This document shows, in pieces, positions 52,127-61,035 of a stretch of 64,000 nucleotides of DNA. This stretch comes from DASXKD01 sp963703605. GTDB lineage: Bacteria > Actinomycetota > Actinomycetes > Streptosporangiales > Streptosporangiaceae. The notes beneath the pieces were generated by a model. It was not told the DNA's origin. It ran no database searches and saw nothing but the letters and a program-made list of their open reading frames with translations. The translations under genes were made by a program, and so were the position numbers. Location of the stretch: positions 1 to 64,000 of the forward strand of contig CAVPFC010000061.1 of the NCBI GenBank assembly GCA_963703605.1, given 5' to 3'. The number at the start of each line of letters is the position of its first letter. Positions within the stretch are counted from its first letter, which is position 1.

Positions 52127-53737
52127 ATGGCTGTCATGCCGTTGCCCCGTGGGGCCTCCAGGGCGCTCCGACGGCCGGGCGCCACGCTGGTCACCCTTGC
52201 CTTGTCGTGCGCTGCCGCGCTGGTGGCGGCGGGCTGCACGGCCAGCTCGTCGCCCGCCCCGGCTCCGTCACACTCGGGAGTTATCCACGCGGCGGCCCAG
52301 CCGCTGATACCGGCGCCGCACTGGCATGGGTGCACGGTGTCCGGGGTCACCATGCAGTGCGCGAGCCTGCGGGTGCCGCTGGACTACAGCCACCCGGCGG
52401 GCCGGAAGATCACCCTGGCGCTGTCCATGATCCCGGCCAGCGCGCCAGCGGCCCAGCGCCAAGGTGACCTGCTGGTCAACCCCGGCGGCCCGGGAGCCAG
52501 TGGCCGCTACCTCGCCGCGGCGGTCGCGTTCGGCCTCCAGCACCAGGTGGCCTCGGAGTACAACATCATCGGCTTCGACCCGCGCGGCGTCGGCGCCAGC
52601 GTCCCCGCGCTGCACTGCGACCCGTCCTTCTTCGCCGGCGTGCGCCCCGACTACATCCCGGCCAGCCGGGCCGGCGAGCGGGTCCTCATCGGCCGGGCCA
52701 GGATGTACGCGGCCGACTGCGAGAAGCGTTTCGGCTGGCTGCTGCCGTACATGACCACGGTGGACGCCGCGAAGGACATGGACTCGATCCGGGCCGCGCT
52801 CGGGCAGAACAAGATCAGCTACTTCGGCTACTCCTACGGCACCTACCTGGGCCAGGTGTACGCCACGCTGTTCCCGCACCGGGTGCGGCGGATGGCCCTG
52901 GACAGCACGGTCGACCCGGCCGGCGCCTGGTACGCCGACAACATCGACCAGGACTACGCGTTCGAGGCCCGGATGCGGGCGTTCTTCTCGTGGGTGGCCG
53001 GCAACCACGCCACGTTCCGCCTCGGCACCACCCGGGCGCAGGTGCAGGCCGCGTGGTACCGGGCCCGCGCGGATCTCGCCGCCCATCCGATCCGCGGGGC
53101 GCACGGCCCGATGATCGGCCCGGACGAGTTCGACGACACGTTCCTGCAAGGTGGCTACGACAACGGGCTGTGGCCCGGCCTGGCGATCGCGCTCGCCGCC
53201 TACCTCCAGAACTCCTCCACCGAGCGGATCGTCAGCGAATACCGGACGCTCGGCGTGCAGAACGAGAACGAGTTCGCCGTCTACAACGCGGTGGAGTGCA
53301 GCGACGTCAGCTGGCCCCGCAACTGGGCGAAATGGAACGCCGACACACGGCGCGTCTACCGCACCGCGCCGTTCGAGGCATGGGACAACGCCTGGTTCAA
53401 CGCCGCCTGCGCGTTCTGGCGGGTGCACGGCCCGGCGCGGCCGCTGCAGATCAAGGGCACCGGGCTGCCCGGCATCCTGATGATCCAGGGCACGCTGGAC
53501 GCCGCCACGCCGTACCCGGGCGCGCAGGTCGCGCACCGGCTGCTGCCCAGCGCGCGGATGGTGGTCGTCGAGGGCGGCGGCAACCACGGGCAGTCCCTGG
53601 CCCAGCCGCCCAACGACTGCGTGGACCACTACCTGAACGCCTACCTCGCGACCGGCGCGCTGCCCGGCCGCCCCGGCCGCTCCGGCCCCGTGAGCGCCAC
53701 CTGCCCGGCCCTGCCCGCCCCGTCGGCGCAGGGTTAG
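52127..53737 (+). CDS. Secreted alpha/beta-hydrolase lipoprotein (tripeptidyl aminopeptidase-like)
   Basis: 536 aa. Signal peptide with lipobox LVAAGC (Cys near residue 36). The S33 peptidase-like fold has NPGGPGASG (oxyanion, near 120), FGYSYGTYLGQVYA (nucleophile Ser near 240), a C-terminal TAP domain with TLDAATPYPGAQVAHR (acid), and GGGNHGQSL (His). Mycelial peptidases such as SlpD/SlpE in Streptomyces share this layout. It probably trims peptides outside the membrane. It is 57 bp past the ABC ATPase but unlikely to be part of that system. Confidence 0.87.
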   Translation: MAVMPLPRGASRALRRPGATLVTLALSCAAALVAAGCTASSSPAPAPSHSGVIHAAAQPLIPAPHWHGCTVSGVTMQCASLRVPLDYSHPAGRKITLALSMIPASAPAAQRQGDLLVNPGGPGASGRYLAAAVAFGLQHQVASEYNIIGFDPRGVGASVPALHCDPSFFAGVRPDYIPASRAGERVLIGRARMYAADCEKRFGWLLPYMTTVDAAKDMDSIRAALGQNKISYFGYSYGTYLGQVYATLFPHRVRRMALDSTVDPAGAWYADNIDQDYAFEARMRAFFSWVAGNHATFRLGTTRAQVQAAWYRARADLAAHPIRGAHGPMIGPDEFDDTFLQGGYDNGLWPGLAIALAAYLQNSSTERIVSEYRTLGVQNENEFAVYNAVECSDVSWPRNWAKWNADTRRVYRTAPFEAWDNAWFNAACAFWRVHGPARPLQIKGTGLPGILMIQGTLDAATPYPGAQVAHRLLPSARMVVVEGGGNHGQSLAQPPNDCVDHYLNAYLATGALPGRPGRSGPVSATCPALPAPSAQG

Positions 53738-53849
53738 GGCACACCGGTAGGTGCCGCGGCGGCGGCGCCCGCTCACGTGAGAGCACTGGCGCCGGCGAGC
53801 CTGGCGGTCCTGTCGCCGGGTGCCCGATGGGTCCCGATACGCTGGATGA

Positions 53850-54707
53850 GTGCTGCGCACCAAGGCGTGGCGATCCTCGGCACTACGCCTGCTCGATGAT
53901 CGCGATCGCGATGAGGTCATCGCACTGTGCGACCGTGACCCGGTGGTCAACGTTTTCGTGAGTTCCCGGGTGCAGGAGGCCGGCCTCGACCCGGCCCGGC
54001 TCGGCGGGCAGGTGTGGGGCTTCCACGGCGCCGGGCAGCTCACCTCCGTCTGCTACGTGGGCGCCAACCTGGTCCCCGTCAACGCCTCCCCCGCGGCGGT
54101 CACGGCCTACGCCGGCCGGGCCAGGCTGCTCGGCCGGCGCTGCTCGTCGATCGTGGGGCTCGCGCCCGCCGTGCTGGGCATGTGGGACCTGCTGAAGCCG
54201 TCCTGGGGCCCGGCGCGGGAGGTCAGGGCCAGCCAGCCGGTCATGGCGATCTCCGGCGAGCCGGCCGTCGCGCCCGATCCGCTGGTCCGCCGGGTCCGGC
54301 CGGACGAGCTCGACATCCTGCTGCCGGCGTCGGTGGCGATGTTCACCGAGGAGGTGGGCGTCTCACCGATCGGCGCGGACGGCGGCGCGGCCTACCGGGC
54401 CCGGGTGCGCGAGCTGATCGTCGCCGGGCGTGCCTTCGCCAGGATCGAGGACGGCCGGGTGATCTTCAAGGCGGAGGTCGGCTCGGTGACCTCGCACGCC
54501 TGCCAGGTGCAGGGCGTCTGGGTGCGCCCGGAACTGCGCGGCCGCGGCCTGGCCGAGACCGGCATGGCGGCCGTGGTGGTCGAGGCTGCGCGCAGCATCG
54601 CACCGGTGGTCTCGCTGTACGTCAACGACTACAACTTCCCGGCCCGCGCCGCCTACCGCCGGGTCGGCTTCACCGAGACCGCGACCTTCGCGTCGGTGCT
54701 GTTCTGA
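53850..54707 (+). CDS. GNAT-family acetyltransferase with DUF4081
   Basis: 285 aa. The N-terminal DUF4081 (RDPVVNVFVSSRVQEAGLDP-like) is followed by a GNAT domain with the acetyl-CoA loop VQGVWVRPELRGRGLAETGM near residue 228 and YVNDYNFPARAAYRRVGF. In related genomes this gene lies directly after ispG; here 8.5 kb of other genes separates them. The GTG at 53850 has no ribosome site and a TACGCT-like -10 element close by, so a leaderless mRNA is likely. Confidence 0.88.
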   Translation: MLRTKAWRSSALRLLDDRDRDEVIALCDRDPVVNVFVSSRVQEAGLDPARLGGQVWGFHGAGQLTSVCYVGANLVPVNASPAAVTAYAGRARLLGRRCSSIVGLAPAVLGMWDLLKPSWGPAREVRASQPVMAISGEPAVAPDPLVRRVRPDELDILLPASVAMFTEEVGVSPIGADGGAAYRARVRELIVAGRAFARIEDGRVIFKAEVGSVTSHACQVQGVWVRPELRGRGLAETGMAAVVVEAARSIAPVVSLYVNDYNFPARAAYRRVGFTETATFASVLF

Positions 54708-54745
54708 GGCCGCGCGCCCGGGCCGGGCACTCTAAGCTCGTGCTC

Positions 54746-55984
54746 GTGTCTGACGTCGCAGCCGAGGTGACCGCCTGCGGTGAGGCCGCCAGGGCCGCCG
54801 CCCGGAACCTCACCGCCGCCCCGGACCCGGCCATCGACGCGGCGCTGCGCGGGATGGCCGCGCTGCTCGGCGAGGCGGCCGCCAAGGTCCTCGACGCCAA
54901 CGCCGCCGACCTGGCCGCCGGAGAGGCGGCCGGGCTGGGCCGCGGCCTGCTGGACCGGCTCAGGCTCGACGAGGCGCGGATCGGCGAGATGGCCCGGCAG
55001 ATCTCGCTGCTCGCCGCGGCCCCCTTCCCGCCCGCGCAGCAAGGCATCCGTGAGCTGCCCGGCGGCTTTTTCCTTTCCGAACGCCGGGTGCCGGTCGGTG
55101 TGATCGGCGCGAATTACGAGGCCCGTCCCAACGTCACCGTCGACGTGGCATCGCAGCTGCTGAAGTCCCGCAACGCCGGCGTGCTCCGCACCGGCGCGGC
55201 CGCGCTGCGGTCTGCCGCCGCGCTGTTCGATCACGTCATCACCCCGGCGCTGGCGGGTGCCGGGCTCGACCCGGGCGCGTTGCAGCTCATCCGCTCCGCC
55301 GACCGGCAGGCCGCGACCGAGCTGGTCCGCCGCCCCGGCCTGATCCCGCTGGTGATCCTGCGGGGGAGCGGGGAGAGCACCCGCAGCCTGGCCGCGGAGG
55401 CGGCCAGGCACGGAGTCCGCACGCTGGCCCACGCCGACGGCGGCGGCGTGCTTTACTTGGACCGCGCGGCGGACCCCGGGCTGGTGGCCGAGGTCATCAC
55501 CGCCAGCCTCGACCGGCTGGGGGTGTGCAACCGGCTGAACCTGCTGCTCGTGCAGGCCGCGAGCTGGGATGCCCTGCTCGGCGTGGCGGAGGCGGCGTTC
55601 GCCGCCCGCGGTGTCGCGGCATCCCTGCCACCTCATGATCATCCGCTCGGTCATGAGTGGGCGCTGGACACCGGTCACGAAGCAACGGTGACCGTGGCCC
55701 CCGTGGGCGGCCCAGAGGAGGCCGCCCACGTCGCGAACGAGCAGACCTCCGGCCTGGCGGCCGGCGTGGTGACCGCCGACCCGGGCGCCGCCCAGGCGTT
55801 CCTGGCCGCTTACACCGGGACGGGCGCGTTCTGGAACGCGAGCACCCGGCTGCTCGACGGGTTCAAGCTGCGTGGCGTCCCCGAGACGGGCATCAACGTC
55901 GACCACGTCCCCGGCCCCCGCGGCCCCGTAACCTTCACCGACCTCTGCCTCCGCCAGTACGTGGTCACCCCGGCGGACACGTAG
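54746..55984 (+). CDS. Gamma-glutamyl phosphate reductase-like protein (ProA family, divergent)
   Basis: 412 aa. ALDH-superfamily fold with ProA features: VPVGVIGANYEARPNVTVDVA, LKSRNAGVLRTGAAAL, LVILRGSGESTRSLAAEAARHG and the catalytic Cys in LDRLGVCNRLNLLLV. The C-terminus keeps NASTRLLDGF but replaces the usual LGAEV-STQ-LHARGP block with LRGVPETGINVDHVPGPRGP. proB is not adjacent. It may be a second, specialised paralogue rather than the proline enzyme; the symbol proA is therefore withheld. The start is GTG 54746 or 54740. Confidence 0.78.
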   Translation: MSDVAAEVTACGEAARAAARNLTAAPDPAIDAALRGMAALLGEAAAKVLDANAADLAAGEAAGLGRGLLDRLRLDEARIGEMARQISLLAAAPFPPAQQGIRELPGGFFLSERRVPVGVIGANYEARPNVTVDVASQLLKSRNAGVLRTGAAALRSAAALFDHVITPALAGAGLDPGALQLIRSADRQAATELVRRPGLIPLVILRGSGESTRSLAAEAARHGVRTLAHADGGGVLYLDRAADPGLVAEVITASLDRLGVCNRLNLLLVQAASWDALLGVAEAAFAARGVAASLPPHDHPLGHEWALDTGHEATVTVAPVGGPEEAAHVANEQTSGLAAGVVTADPGAAQAFLAAYTGTGAFWNASTRLLDGFKLRGVPETGINVDHVPGPRGPVTFTDLCLRQYVVTPADT

Positions 55985-56000
55985 CCGCGCAACCCTCCTG

Positions 56001-56051
56001 ATGATCATGGGGTTGCTGGGGCCAGGGGAGCATCTTGCCCATGATCATGGG
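56001..56051. promoter_or_regulatory. Paired ATGATCAT palindromes upstream of the HelR-like gene
   Basis: ATGATCATGGGG at 56001-56012 and the perfect 14-bp palindrome CCCATGATCATGGG at 56038-56051 lie in the 198-bp gap before the helicase gene. The rest of the gap is G-rich. They could be an operator, or a terminator for the ProA-like gene. Confidence 0.45.
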
Positions 56052-56182
56052 CCGGCGGCAACGGCTGGGGGCTGGGGGTTTGGCCGGGGGCGGGGGCGGA
56101 AAAACCAGGTGAGGTTTGGCGTAAGCGCGGGTAAACTTTTCGGCTCTTGTGCCCGCCCCCGAACCCATCGAGGTGATGACGC

Positions 56183-58321
56183 ATGCCCTCGCCCAGCGGG
56201 ACAGACGCAGCGCCCGCCAGGCCCGGCCCGCCGCACGCAACAGGCGGGCCCCCGGACCCCGTTCTCACCGCCGAACGCGACTACCTCCGTCAGGCCCGCG
56301 AGGACCTGCGGCTCATGCGGGAGAACGTCCTCGCGCTCCGCGCGATGGGGGGCGACCCCGTCTCCGAGGAGTACCTCAAGGCAGACCTCTACCGCCGGGC
56401 GGAGGTTCTGCGCGATATCCCCGACGCACCGCTCTTCTTCGGCAGGCTCGACTACCCCGCCGGCAGCGTTTGGAGTGAAGAGGGAGAGCAAGCCGAACCG
56501 GGCGAATGGCTGGATACGGCGCCCAGCGGGGCTACCAGCGACCGCTTCCACATCGGCCGGCGGCACGTCCACGACCCGGACGGGCACCCGGTGGTGATCG
56601 ACTGGCGGGCGCCGGTGTCGCGGGCGTTCTACCGGGCCAGCCAGACCGACCCGATGGACCTGGAGCGCCGCCGCAGGTTCGGGTTCTCCGGCGGGGACCT
56701 CACCGCGTACGAGGACGAGCGGTTCGGCGGGGCCGGGACGCGGCCGGCCGGGCAGCAGGCCAGCCGGATCATGCTGGATGAGATCGAGCGGCCAAGATCC
56801 GGGCCGATGCGCGACATCGTGGCGACCATCCAGCCCGACCAGGACGACATCGTCCGCGCCGGCGCCGACGCGACAGTCTGCGTGCAGGGCGCGCCGGGCA
56901 CCGGGAAGACCGCGGTCGGCCTGCACCGGGTCGCCTACCTGCTCTACGCCTACGCCAACCGGATGAAGCGCGGCGGCGTGCTCGTGGTCGGGCCGAACCG
57001 GGCCTTCCTCGCCTACATCCGCAACGTGCTGCCCGCGCTCGGCGAGGTGGGCGTCGACCAGGTCACGGTCGCCGACCTGGTCGGCACCGTCGCGGTGCGG
57101 GCCACCGACTCCGAGCGCGCGGCCCGGGTCAAGGGGGACGCCCGGATGGCGGAGGTGCTGCGCCGGGCGTTGTGGGCCGGGGTTACCGAGCCGGCCGAGG
57201 GCCTGATGCTCGCCCGCGGATCCCGGCGGTGGCGGGTCTCCCGGGACGAGATCACCGGGCTGATCACCGGGCTGCGGGAGCGCGGCGTACGGCACGGGGC
57301 CGGGCGGGGCATGCTCGGCCACCGCATCGCGCACGTGGTGCTGACCCGGATGGAGGCGGCGGGGGAGGCGACCGACGACCGCACCCACGACGCCGTGCGC
57401 CGGACCCGTGAGGTGCGCGCCGTGGTGGATGCGGTGTGGCCGGCCGTGGACCCGGCCCGGCTCGTGCTGCGGCTGCTGTCCGACTCTGGCCTGCTCGCCC
57501 GGGCCGCCGACGGCGTGCTCGACCCCGGCGAGCAGCGGGAGATCCAGTGGGCCTCGCCGCCGCGCGGGCCCGGCTCGGCGCGCTGGTCGGCGGCGGACGC
57601 GGTGCTCGTGGACGAGGCGCGCGACCTGATCGAGCGGATTCCCAGCCTGGCGCACGTGGTGGTGGACGAGGCGCAGGACCTGTCGCCGATGGAGTGCCGC
57701 GCGGTCGGGCGGCGCTGCGCAACCGGCTCGGCCACCGTGCTCGGCGACCTCGCCCAGGCGACCACGCCGGCCGCCGTCGCGGACTGGCCGCAACTGCTCG
57801 CGCACCTGGGCAAGCCCGGCGCCGGGCTGCGGCTGCTCGAGACCGGTTACCGGGTGCCCAGGCAGATCCTCGACTATGCCAGCAGGCTGCTGCCGGTGAT
57901 CGCGCCCGGGGTGCCCGCGGCGCGGTCGTTCCGCCAGGACCCGGGGGCACTGACGATCACCGGCGCCACACCTCGCACGCTGCCCGCCGCGCTGGCCCGG
58001 GCGTGCGCCGACGCCCTGGACCGGCCCGGCTCCGCCGCGGTGATCGCCGCCGACGACCAGCTCTCCGCCCTGGCCAAGATGCTGAGCCGGGCCGGGGTCG
58101 CGCACGGGACCCTCGACGGCGATGGCCCGGGTGCCCGGCTGGCCCTGGTCCCGGTGACGCTCGCCAAGGGGCTTGAGTTCGACCACGTGATCGTGGCGGA
58201 ACCGGCCCGGATCGCGGCCGCGCACTCGCGCGGGCTGCACCAGCTCTACGTCGCGCTGACCCGCGCGGTCTCCCGGCTCACCGTGCTGCACACCGAGCCG
58301 CTCCCCGGGCCGCTGCGCTGA
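56183..58321 (+). CDS. HelR/HelD-like RNA polymerase recycling helicase
   Basis: 712 aa. Superfamily 1 ATPase: Walker A GAPGTGKTAVGLHR (near residue 237), Walker B HVVVDEAQDLSPME (near 492), and late motifs LAKGLEFDHVIV and LYVALTRAVSRL. The N-terminal coiled coil (ERDYLRQAREDLRLMREN) and the RFHIGRRHVHDPDGHPVVID block match HelD/HelR, which enter RNA polymerase channels and free stalled enzyme. HelR in Streptomyces confers rifamycin tolerance. I did not find the rifamycin-associated element upstream. ATG 56183 follows GAGGTGATG. Confidence 0.87.
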   Translation: MPSPSGTDAAPARPGPPHATGGPPDPVLTAERDYLRQAREDLRLMRENVLALRAMGGDPVSEEYLKADLYRRAEVLRDIPDAPLFFGRLDYPAGSVWSEEGEQAEPGEWLDTAPSGATSDRFHIGRRHVHDPDGHPVVIDWRAPVSRAFYRASQTDPMDLERRRRFGFSGGDLTAYEDERFGGAGTRPAGQQASRIMLDEIERPRSGPMRDIVATIQPDQDDIVRAGADATVCVQGAPGTGKTAVGLHRVAYLLYAYANRMKRGGVLVVGPNRAFLAYIRNVLPALGEVGVDQVTVADLVGTVAVRATDSERAARVKGDARMAEVLRRALWAGVTEPAEGLMLARGSRRWRVSRDEITGLITGLRERGVRHGAGRGMLGHRIAHVVLTRMEAAGEATDDRTHDAVRRTREVRAVVDAVWPAVDPARLVLRLLSDSGLLARAADGVLDPGEQREIQWASPPRGPGSARWSAADAVLVDEARDLIERIPSLAHVVVDEAQDLSPMECRAVGRRCATGSATVLGDLAQATTPAAVADWPQLLAHLGKPGAGLRLLETGYRVPRQILDYASRLLPVIAPGVPAARSFRQDPGALTITGATPRTLPAALARACADALDRPGSAAVIAADDQLSALAKMLSRAGVAHGTLDGDGPGARLALVPVTLAKGLEFDHVIVAEPARIAAAHSRGLHQLYVALTRAVSRLTVLHTEPLPGPLR

Positions 58322-58322
58322 T

Positions 58323-58369
58323 TTGCCTGCCTGGCGGGCCATCGCGCCGGAGGCGCACAGGACAGGCAA
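58323..58369. terminator. Nested inverted repeat after the HelR-like gene
   Basis: Outer arms TTGCCTG (58323-58329) and CAGGCAA (58363-58369), inner arms GCGCC/GGCGC (58344-58356). It begins 2 bp after the stop codon. The rest of 58322-58708 holds no recognisable gene. Confidence 0.5.
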
Positions 58370-58708
58370 GCCGGACGTTAAAGCAACCGCAATCAGGAAT
58401 GAAAGGACACTTAATGCCGGTGGCCGACCCTGGAAGGAAGCAGTCAGGGTGCGGACGCGGGGGGGACGGTGGCCCGGGGCCCGGGGGATCGCGATGGCGC
58501 GGGGGGCCTCCGGGCCGCGGTATGGCGATGAGCCGCGGGGGGAGCATGAGGGCCGGCGATGACGCGGAGGGACACACGGCGGGCAAAAGGGGGAGCGGTG
58601 AACGGGTGAGCCGAAAAAAGCTCACCGGATGGTGCAACCTCCCCCGCTGCGGGTATTTCCGCCGTAGTATTACTCCGCGTTGTTTGTTCGTTACTAAGGA
58701 TTACCTCG

Positions 58709-59020
58709 ATGGCATCGATAACGCGGCCGAAGCGGGACGTTCCCGGTCTTCGTGACGCAAATCTTCACCAACTCGAGCACCTGGCCGCGGAGCTTTGGCA
58801 GCACGGGCTCGAGGCGAGCATTGTCGCTCCGCCGGGCCGTGTCCCCCGGCTGGAGGTCACGCATCCGGCCGGTACGGCCGAGGACGTCTACGTGGGGCGG
58901 TGCCAGGACGGTACCTGGTGGTTCTGGTGGCCCTGGGCCGAGCGGATCGCCAGCACGGACGACCCTGGCGCGGCCGCGGCCCGGATCGGCCAGGTCCTGC
59001 GCGGGCACCCAAGCGACTGA
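58709..59020 (+). CDS. Small conserved-looking hypothetical protein
   Basis: 103 aa. Family not recognised. It reads as a compact fold: HQLEHLAAELWQHGLEASIV, PRLEVTHPAGTAEDVYVG, then RCQDGTWWFWWPWAERIAST and DDPGAAAARIGQVL. The Trp-rich WWFWWPWAERI strand is notable and suggests a ligand-binding or wall-related surface. No signal peptide. ATG 58709. It stands alone between the helicase and ferritin-like genes. Confidence 0.65.
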   Translation: MASITRPKRDVPGLRDANLHQLEHLAAELWQHGLEASIVAPPGRVPRLEVTHPAGTAEDVYVGRCQDGTWWFWWPWAERIASTDDPGAAAARIGQVLRGHPSD

Positions 59021-59062
59021 CCGGCGCAACCGGAGGCCGGCAGGCACTCCGGGGCGCCGCCG

Positions 59063-59577
59063 CTAGGACGCCGGGCTCGCCGTCGCGCCGCGCGCCGGGG
59101 CGGCGGAGCGGCCCGCGGTCTTCCCGGCCCCGCGGGGTCCCGGCGCCTGGAGCCCGGGGAAGGCCAGGGTGCTGCCCCGCCACCTGGCTGCCCGCAGCGC
59201 CGCTGTGCGCACCGCCGCCGCGCCGAACGCTCGCAGCGCCGGATCGCCGAGCGCGACCAGGCCCAGGTACACCACGGCGAGCCGGTCCTCCATGAACGCG
59301 GCGAGCGAGACCGCCCCGGAGGCGTTGCGCACGGGGAACGGCAACTGGTACGCGGCGGCCGCGGCCACCGGCGCGCCGCCCCGGGCGGTCAGCATGCCGG
59401 TGAGGGCGTCCCGCGCGTTCTCGTGCGCGACCCAGTCGCGCAGCGCCGCCGCCCGGTCGGCGCCGGACAGGTGGGCACCGGCCACCCCGTAGCCGTACAC
59501 CGCGGAATCCTCCGCCGCCAGCGCGGCCTGGAGCGCCCGGACCGCGGCCGGCCCGGCCGGGCCGGGGAGGGGCTCAC
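59063..59577 (-). CDS. DUF4439 ferritin-like protein, probable frame break near its start
   Basis: About 171 aa. The family pattern ALQAALAAEDSAVYGYGVAGAHL then FPVRNASGAVSLAAFMEDRLAVVYLGL is clear and encodes a four-helix ferritin-like fold. That pattern is open in frame back to about 59570, but its frame has no start codon; a GTG at 59577 overlaps the upstream gene's TGA (GTGA) in the adjacent frame. One missing base in the C-run near 59568 would join them. The C-terminus is a Pro/Ala/Gly tail. Coupled to the ferritin-like lipoprotein gene upstream. Confidence 0.72.
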
Positions 59578-60083
59578 CGGAGCCGTCCGTGGGCGGACAG
59601 GAGCAGCGCGTGGGTCGCTTCCGAGGCAGAGATGCTGGCCAGCAGCTGGGCCAGCGACGGGGCCGCCCGCTGCAGGTGGGCCAGCATCGCGGTGGCCGCG
59701 GCGTTCTCGGCGTCGCGCAGGTAGCCGAGCGCGGCCCCGGCGGTGCCCGGCACCGGCGGCACGCGGGGGGTGGGCTTCGGCGACGGCGTCGGCGGGCCGC
59801 CCCGCGGGATGATCAGCCGGGCCCGCAGCCGGGCCAGGTGCTCGTGGTGCTGGGCAAGCAGCGGGCGCAGTTCGCCGGCCAGGCCGGGCACCGCGGCGAG
59901 AACCGCGCCGTAGCGCGCGATCAGGTAGCTCTCCCCCGCGATCGCGTCCCGGACCACGGCCACGTCGGCCGCGGGCTTCGGCGGCGTGCCGAGCGCGCCG
60001 ACGCCCTTACAGCCCGCCGCCAGCAGCGGCAGCGCGGCCGCCCCGGCGGTGAGCACGCGGCGGCGTGTTGTCTCCTGCGCCAC
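59574..60083 (-). CDS. Ferritin-like lipoprotein
   Basis: 169 aa. The N-terminus TRRRVLTAGAAALPLLAAGC is a twin-Arg signal with a lipobox. A helical ferritin-like domain follows (VVRDAIAGESYLIARYGAVL; LLAQHHEHLARLRARL; GYLRDAENAAATAMLAHLQR). Its metal site is uncertain. GTG 60083 follows GGGAGG. Paired with the DUF4439 gene and divergent from rimP, as in many actinomycetes. Confidence 0.8.
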   Translation of the reverse strand: MAQETTRRRVLTAGAAALPLLAAGCKGVGALGTPPKPAADVAVVRDAIAGESYLIARYGAVLAAVPGLAGELRPLLAQHHEHLARLRARLIIPRGGPPTPSPKPTPRVPPVPGTAGAALGYLRDAENAAATAMLAHLQRAAPSLAQLLASISASEATHALLLSAHGRLR

Positions 60084-60357
60084 CCGTGCCTCCCGCGTCC
60101 TTCGTGCCCGCCGTCGCCGCCACGGTAGCCGGGTCACGGGACGCAGCGTAGCGACGGGGACCCTCAGCATGCCACGCCCCGGTGCCGGTTTCTGGCAGGC
60201 TCGTGGTAAGCCCGGCGCCGCCGGGCCGCCGGCCCGGGCCGGGCGATCCGACCAGTGGGCGGCCCAGCCACCCGCGCGGCCAGGTCAAGCCGGCCCCTGC
60301 TGCGGCTACGCTAGTAGGTGTCGGACAACAGCACAGGTCGCGGGCGAGGAGGTCGTG

Positions 60358-61035
60358 ATGCGCGGTGACTCCCGTCACGCACCGTCACGCGCCCGGCGCG
60401 CCGACGCCCGGGACGCGACCGGCGGCGCCCCCGCCCGCGAGCGGCAGGCGGCCCCGGCGCCCGACCCGGACGAACTGGCCCGGCTGCTGGAACCGGTGAT
60501 CCACGCGTCGGGCATGGACCTGGAGACGGTCCGGGTCAGCCCGGCCGGGCGGCGCAGGCTGCTCCGGCTGGTGGTCGACGCCGACGGTGGCGTGGGCCTG
60601 GACCAGATCGCCGAGGTCAGCCGCGAGTTGTCCGCGCGCCTGGACGCCAGCGGCGCCATGGGTGAGGTCCCCTACACGCTGGAAGTTTCCTCCCCGGGCG
60701 TGGACCGGCCGCTGACGCAGCCGCGGCATTGGCGCCGCGCCCAGGGCCGCCTGGTCAGCGTCTCGCTGGCCCCCGCGGACGGCAACGCTTCTTCATCCCA
60801 AACGGCTGGCGCGCGGCGCACGCCCACCATTGAGGGCAGGGTGCTCGTGGCCGGTGAGACCGCGGTGACCCTGGAGGTAGACGGAGAGCGCTTGGAGCTG
60901 GACTACGCCGAACTCGGCCCGGGCCGGGTGCAGGTGGAGTTCGGCCGGGCAGCGGACGCCCCCGCCGCAGAGGGCGCCAGCCAAGGGGCTGACCGCGCCC
61001 GGTCAGGGAACGGGGGGAGCCGGGATGGACATTGA
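60358..61035 (+). CDS. rimP: Ribosome maturation factor RimP
   Basis: 225 aa. Needed for 30S subunit assembly. Recognised by ELARLLEPVIHASGMDLETV, LRLVVDADGGVGLDQIAEVS and LEVSSPGVDRPLTQPRHWRR. The N-terminal 40 residues are an Arg/Ala-rich extension and the C-terminus is a disordered tail. ATG 60358 follows GAGGAGG. It overlaps nusA by 11 bp. Confidence 0.94.
   Translation: MRGDSRHAPSRARRADARDATGGAPARERQAAPAPDPDELARLLEPVIHASGMDLETVRVSPAGRRRLLRLVVDADGGVGLDQIAEVSRELSARLDASGAMGEVPYTLEVSSPGVDRPLTQPRHWRRAQGRLVSVSLAPADGNASSSQTAGARRTPTIEGRVLVAGETAVTLEVDGERLELDYAELGPGRVQVEFGRAADAPAAEGASQGADRARSGNGGSRDGH

Noticed and set aside
55985..56182. Rifamycin-associated element before the HelR-like gene
   Set aside because: I could not match the recalled 19-bp palindrome; the only palindromes are ATGATCAT-based.
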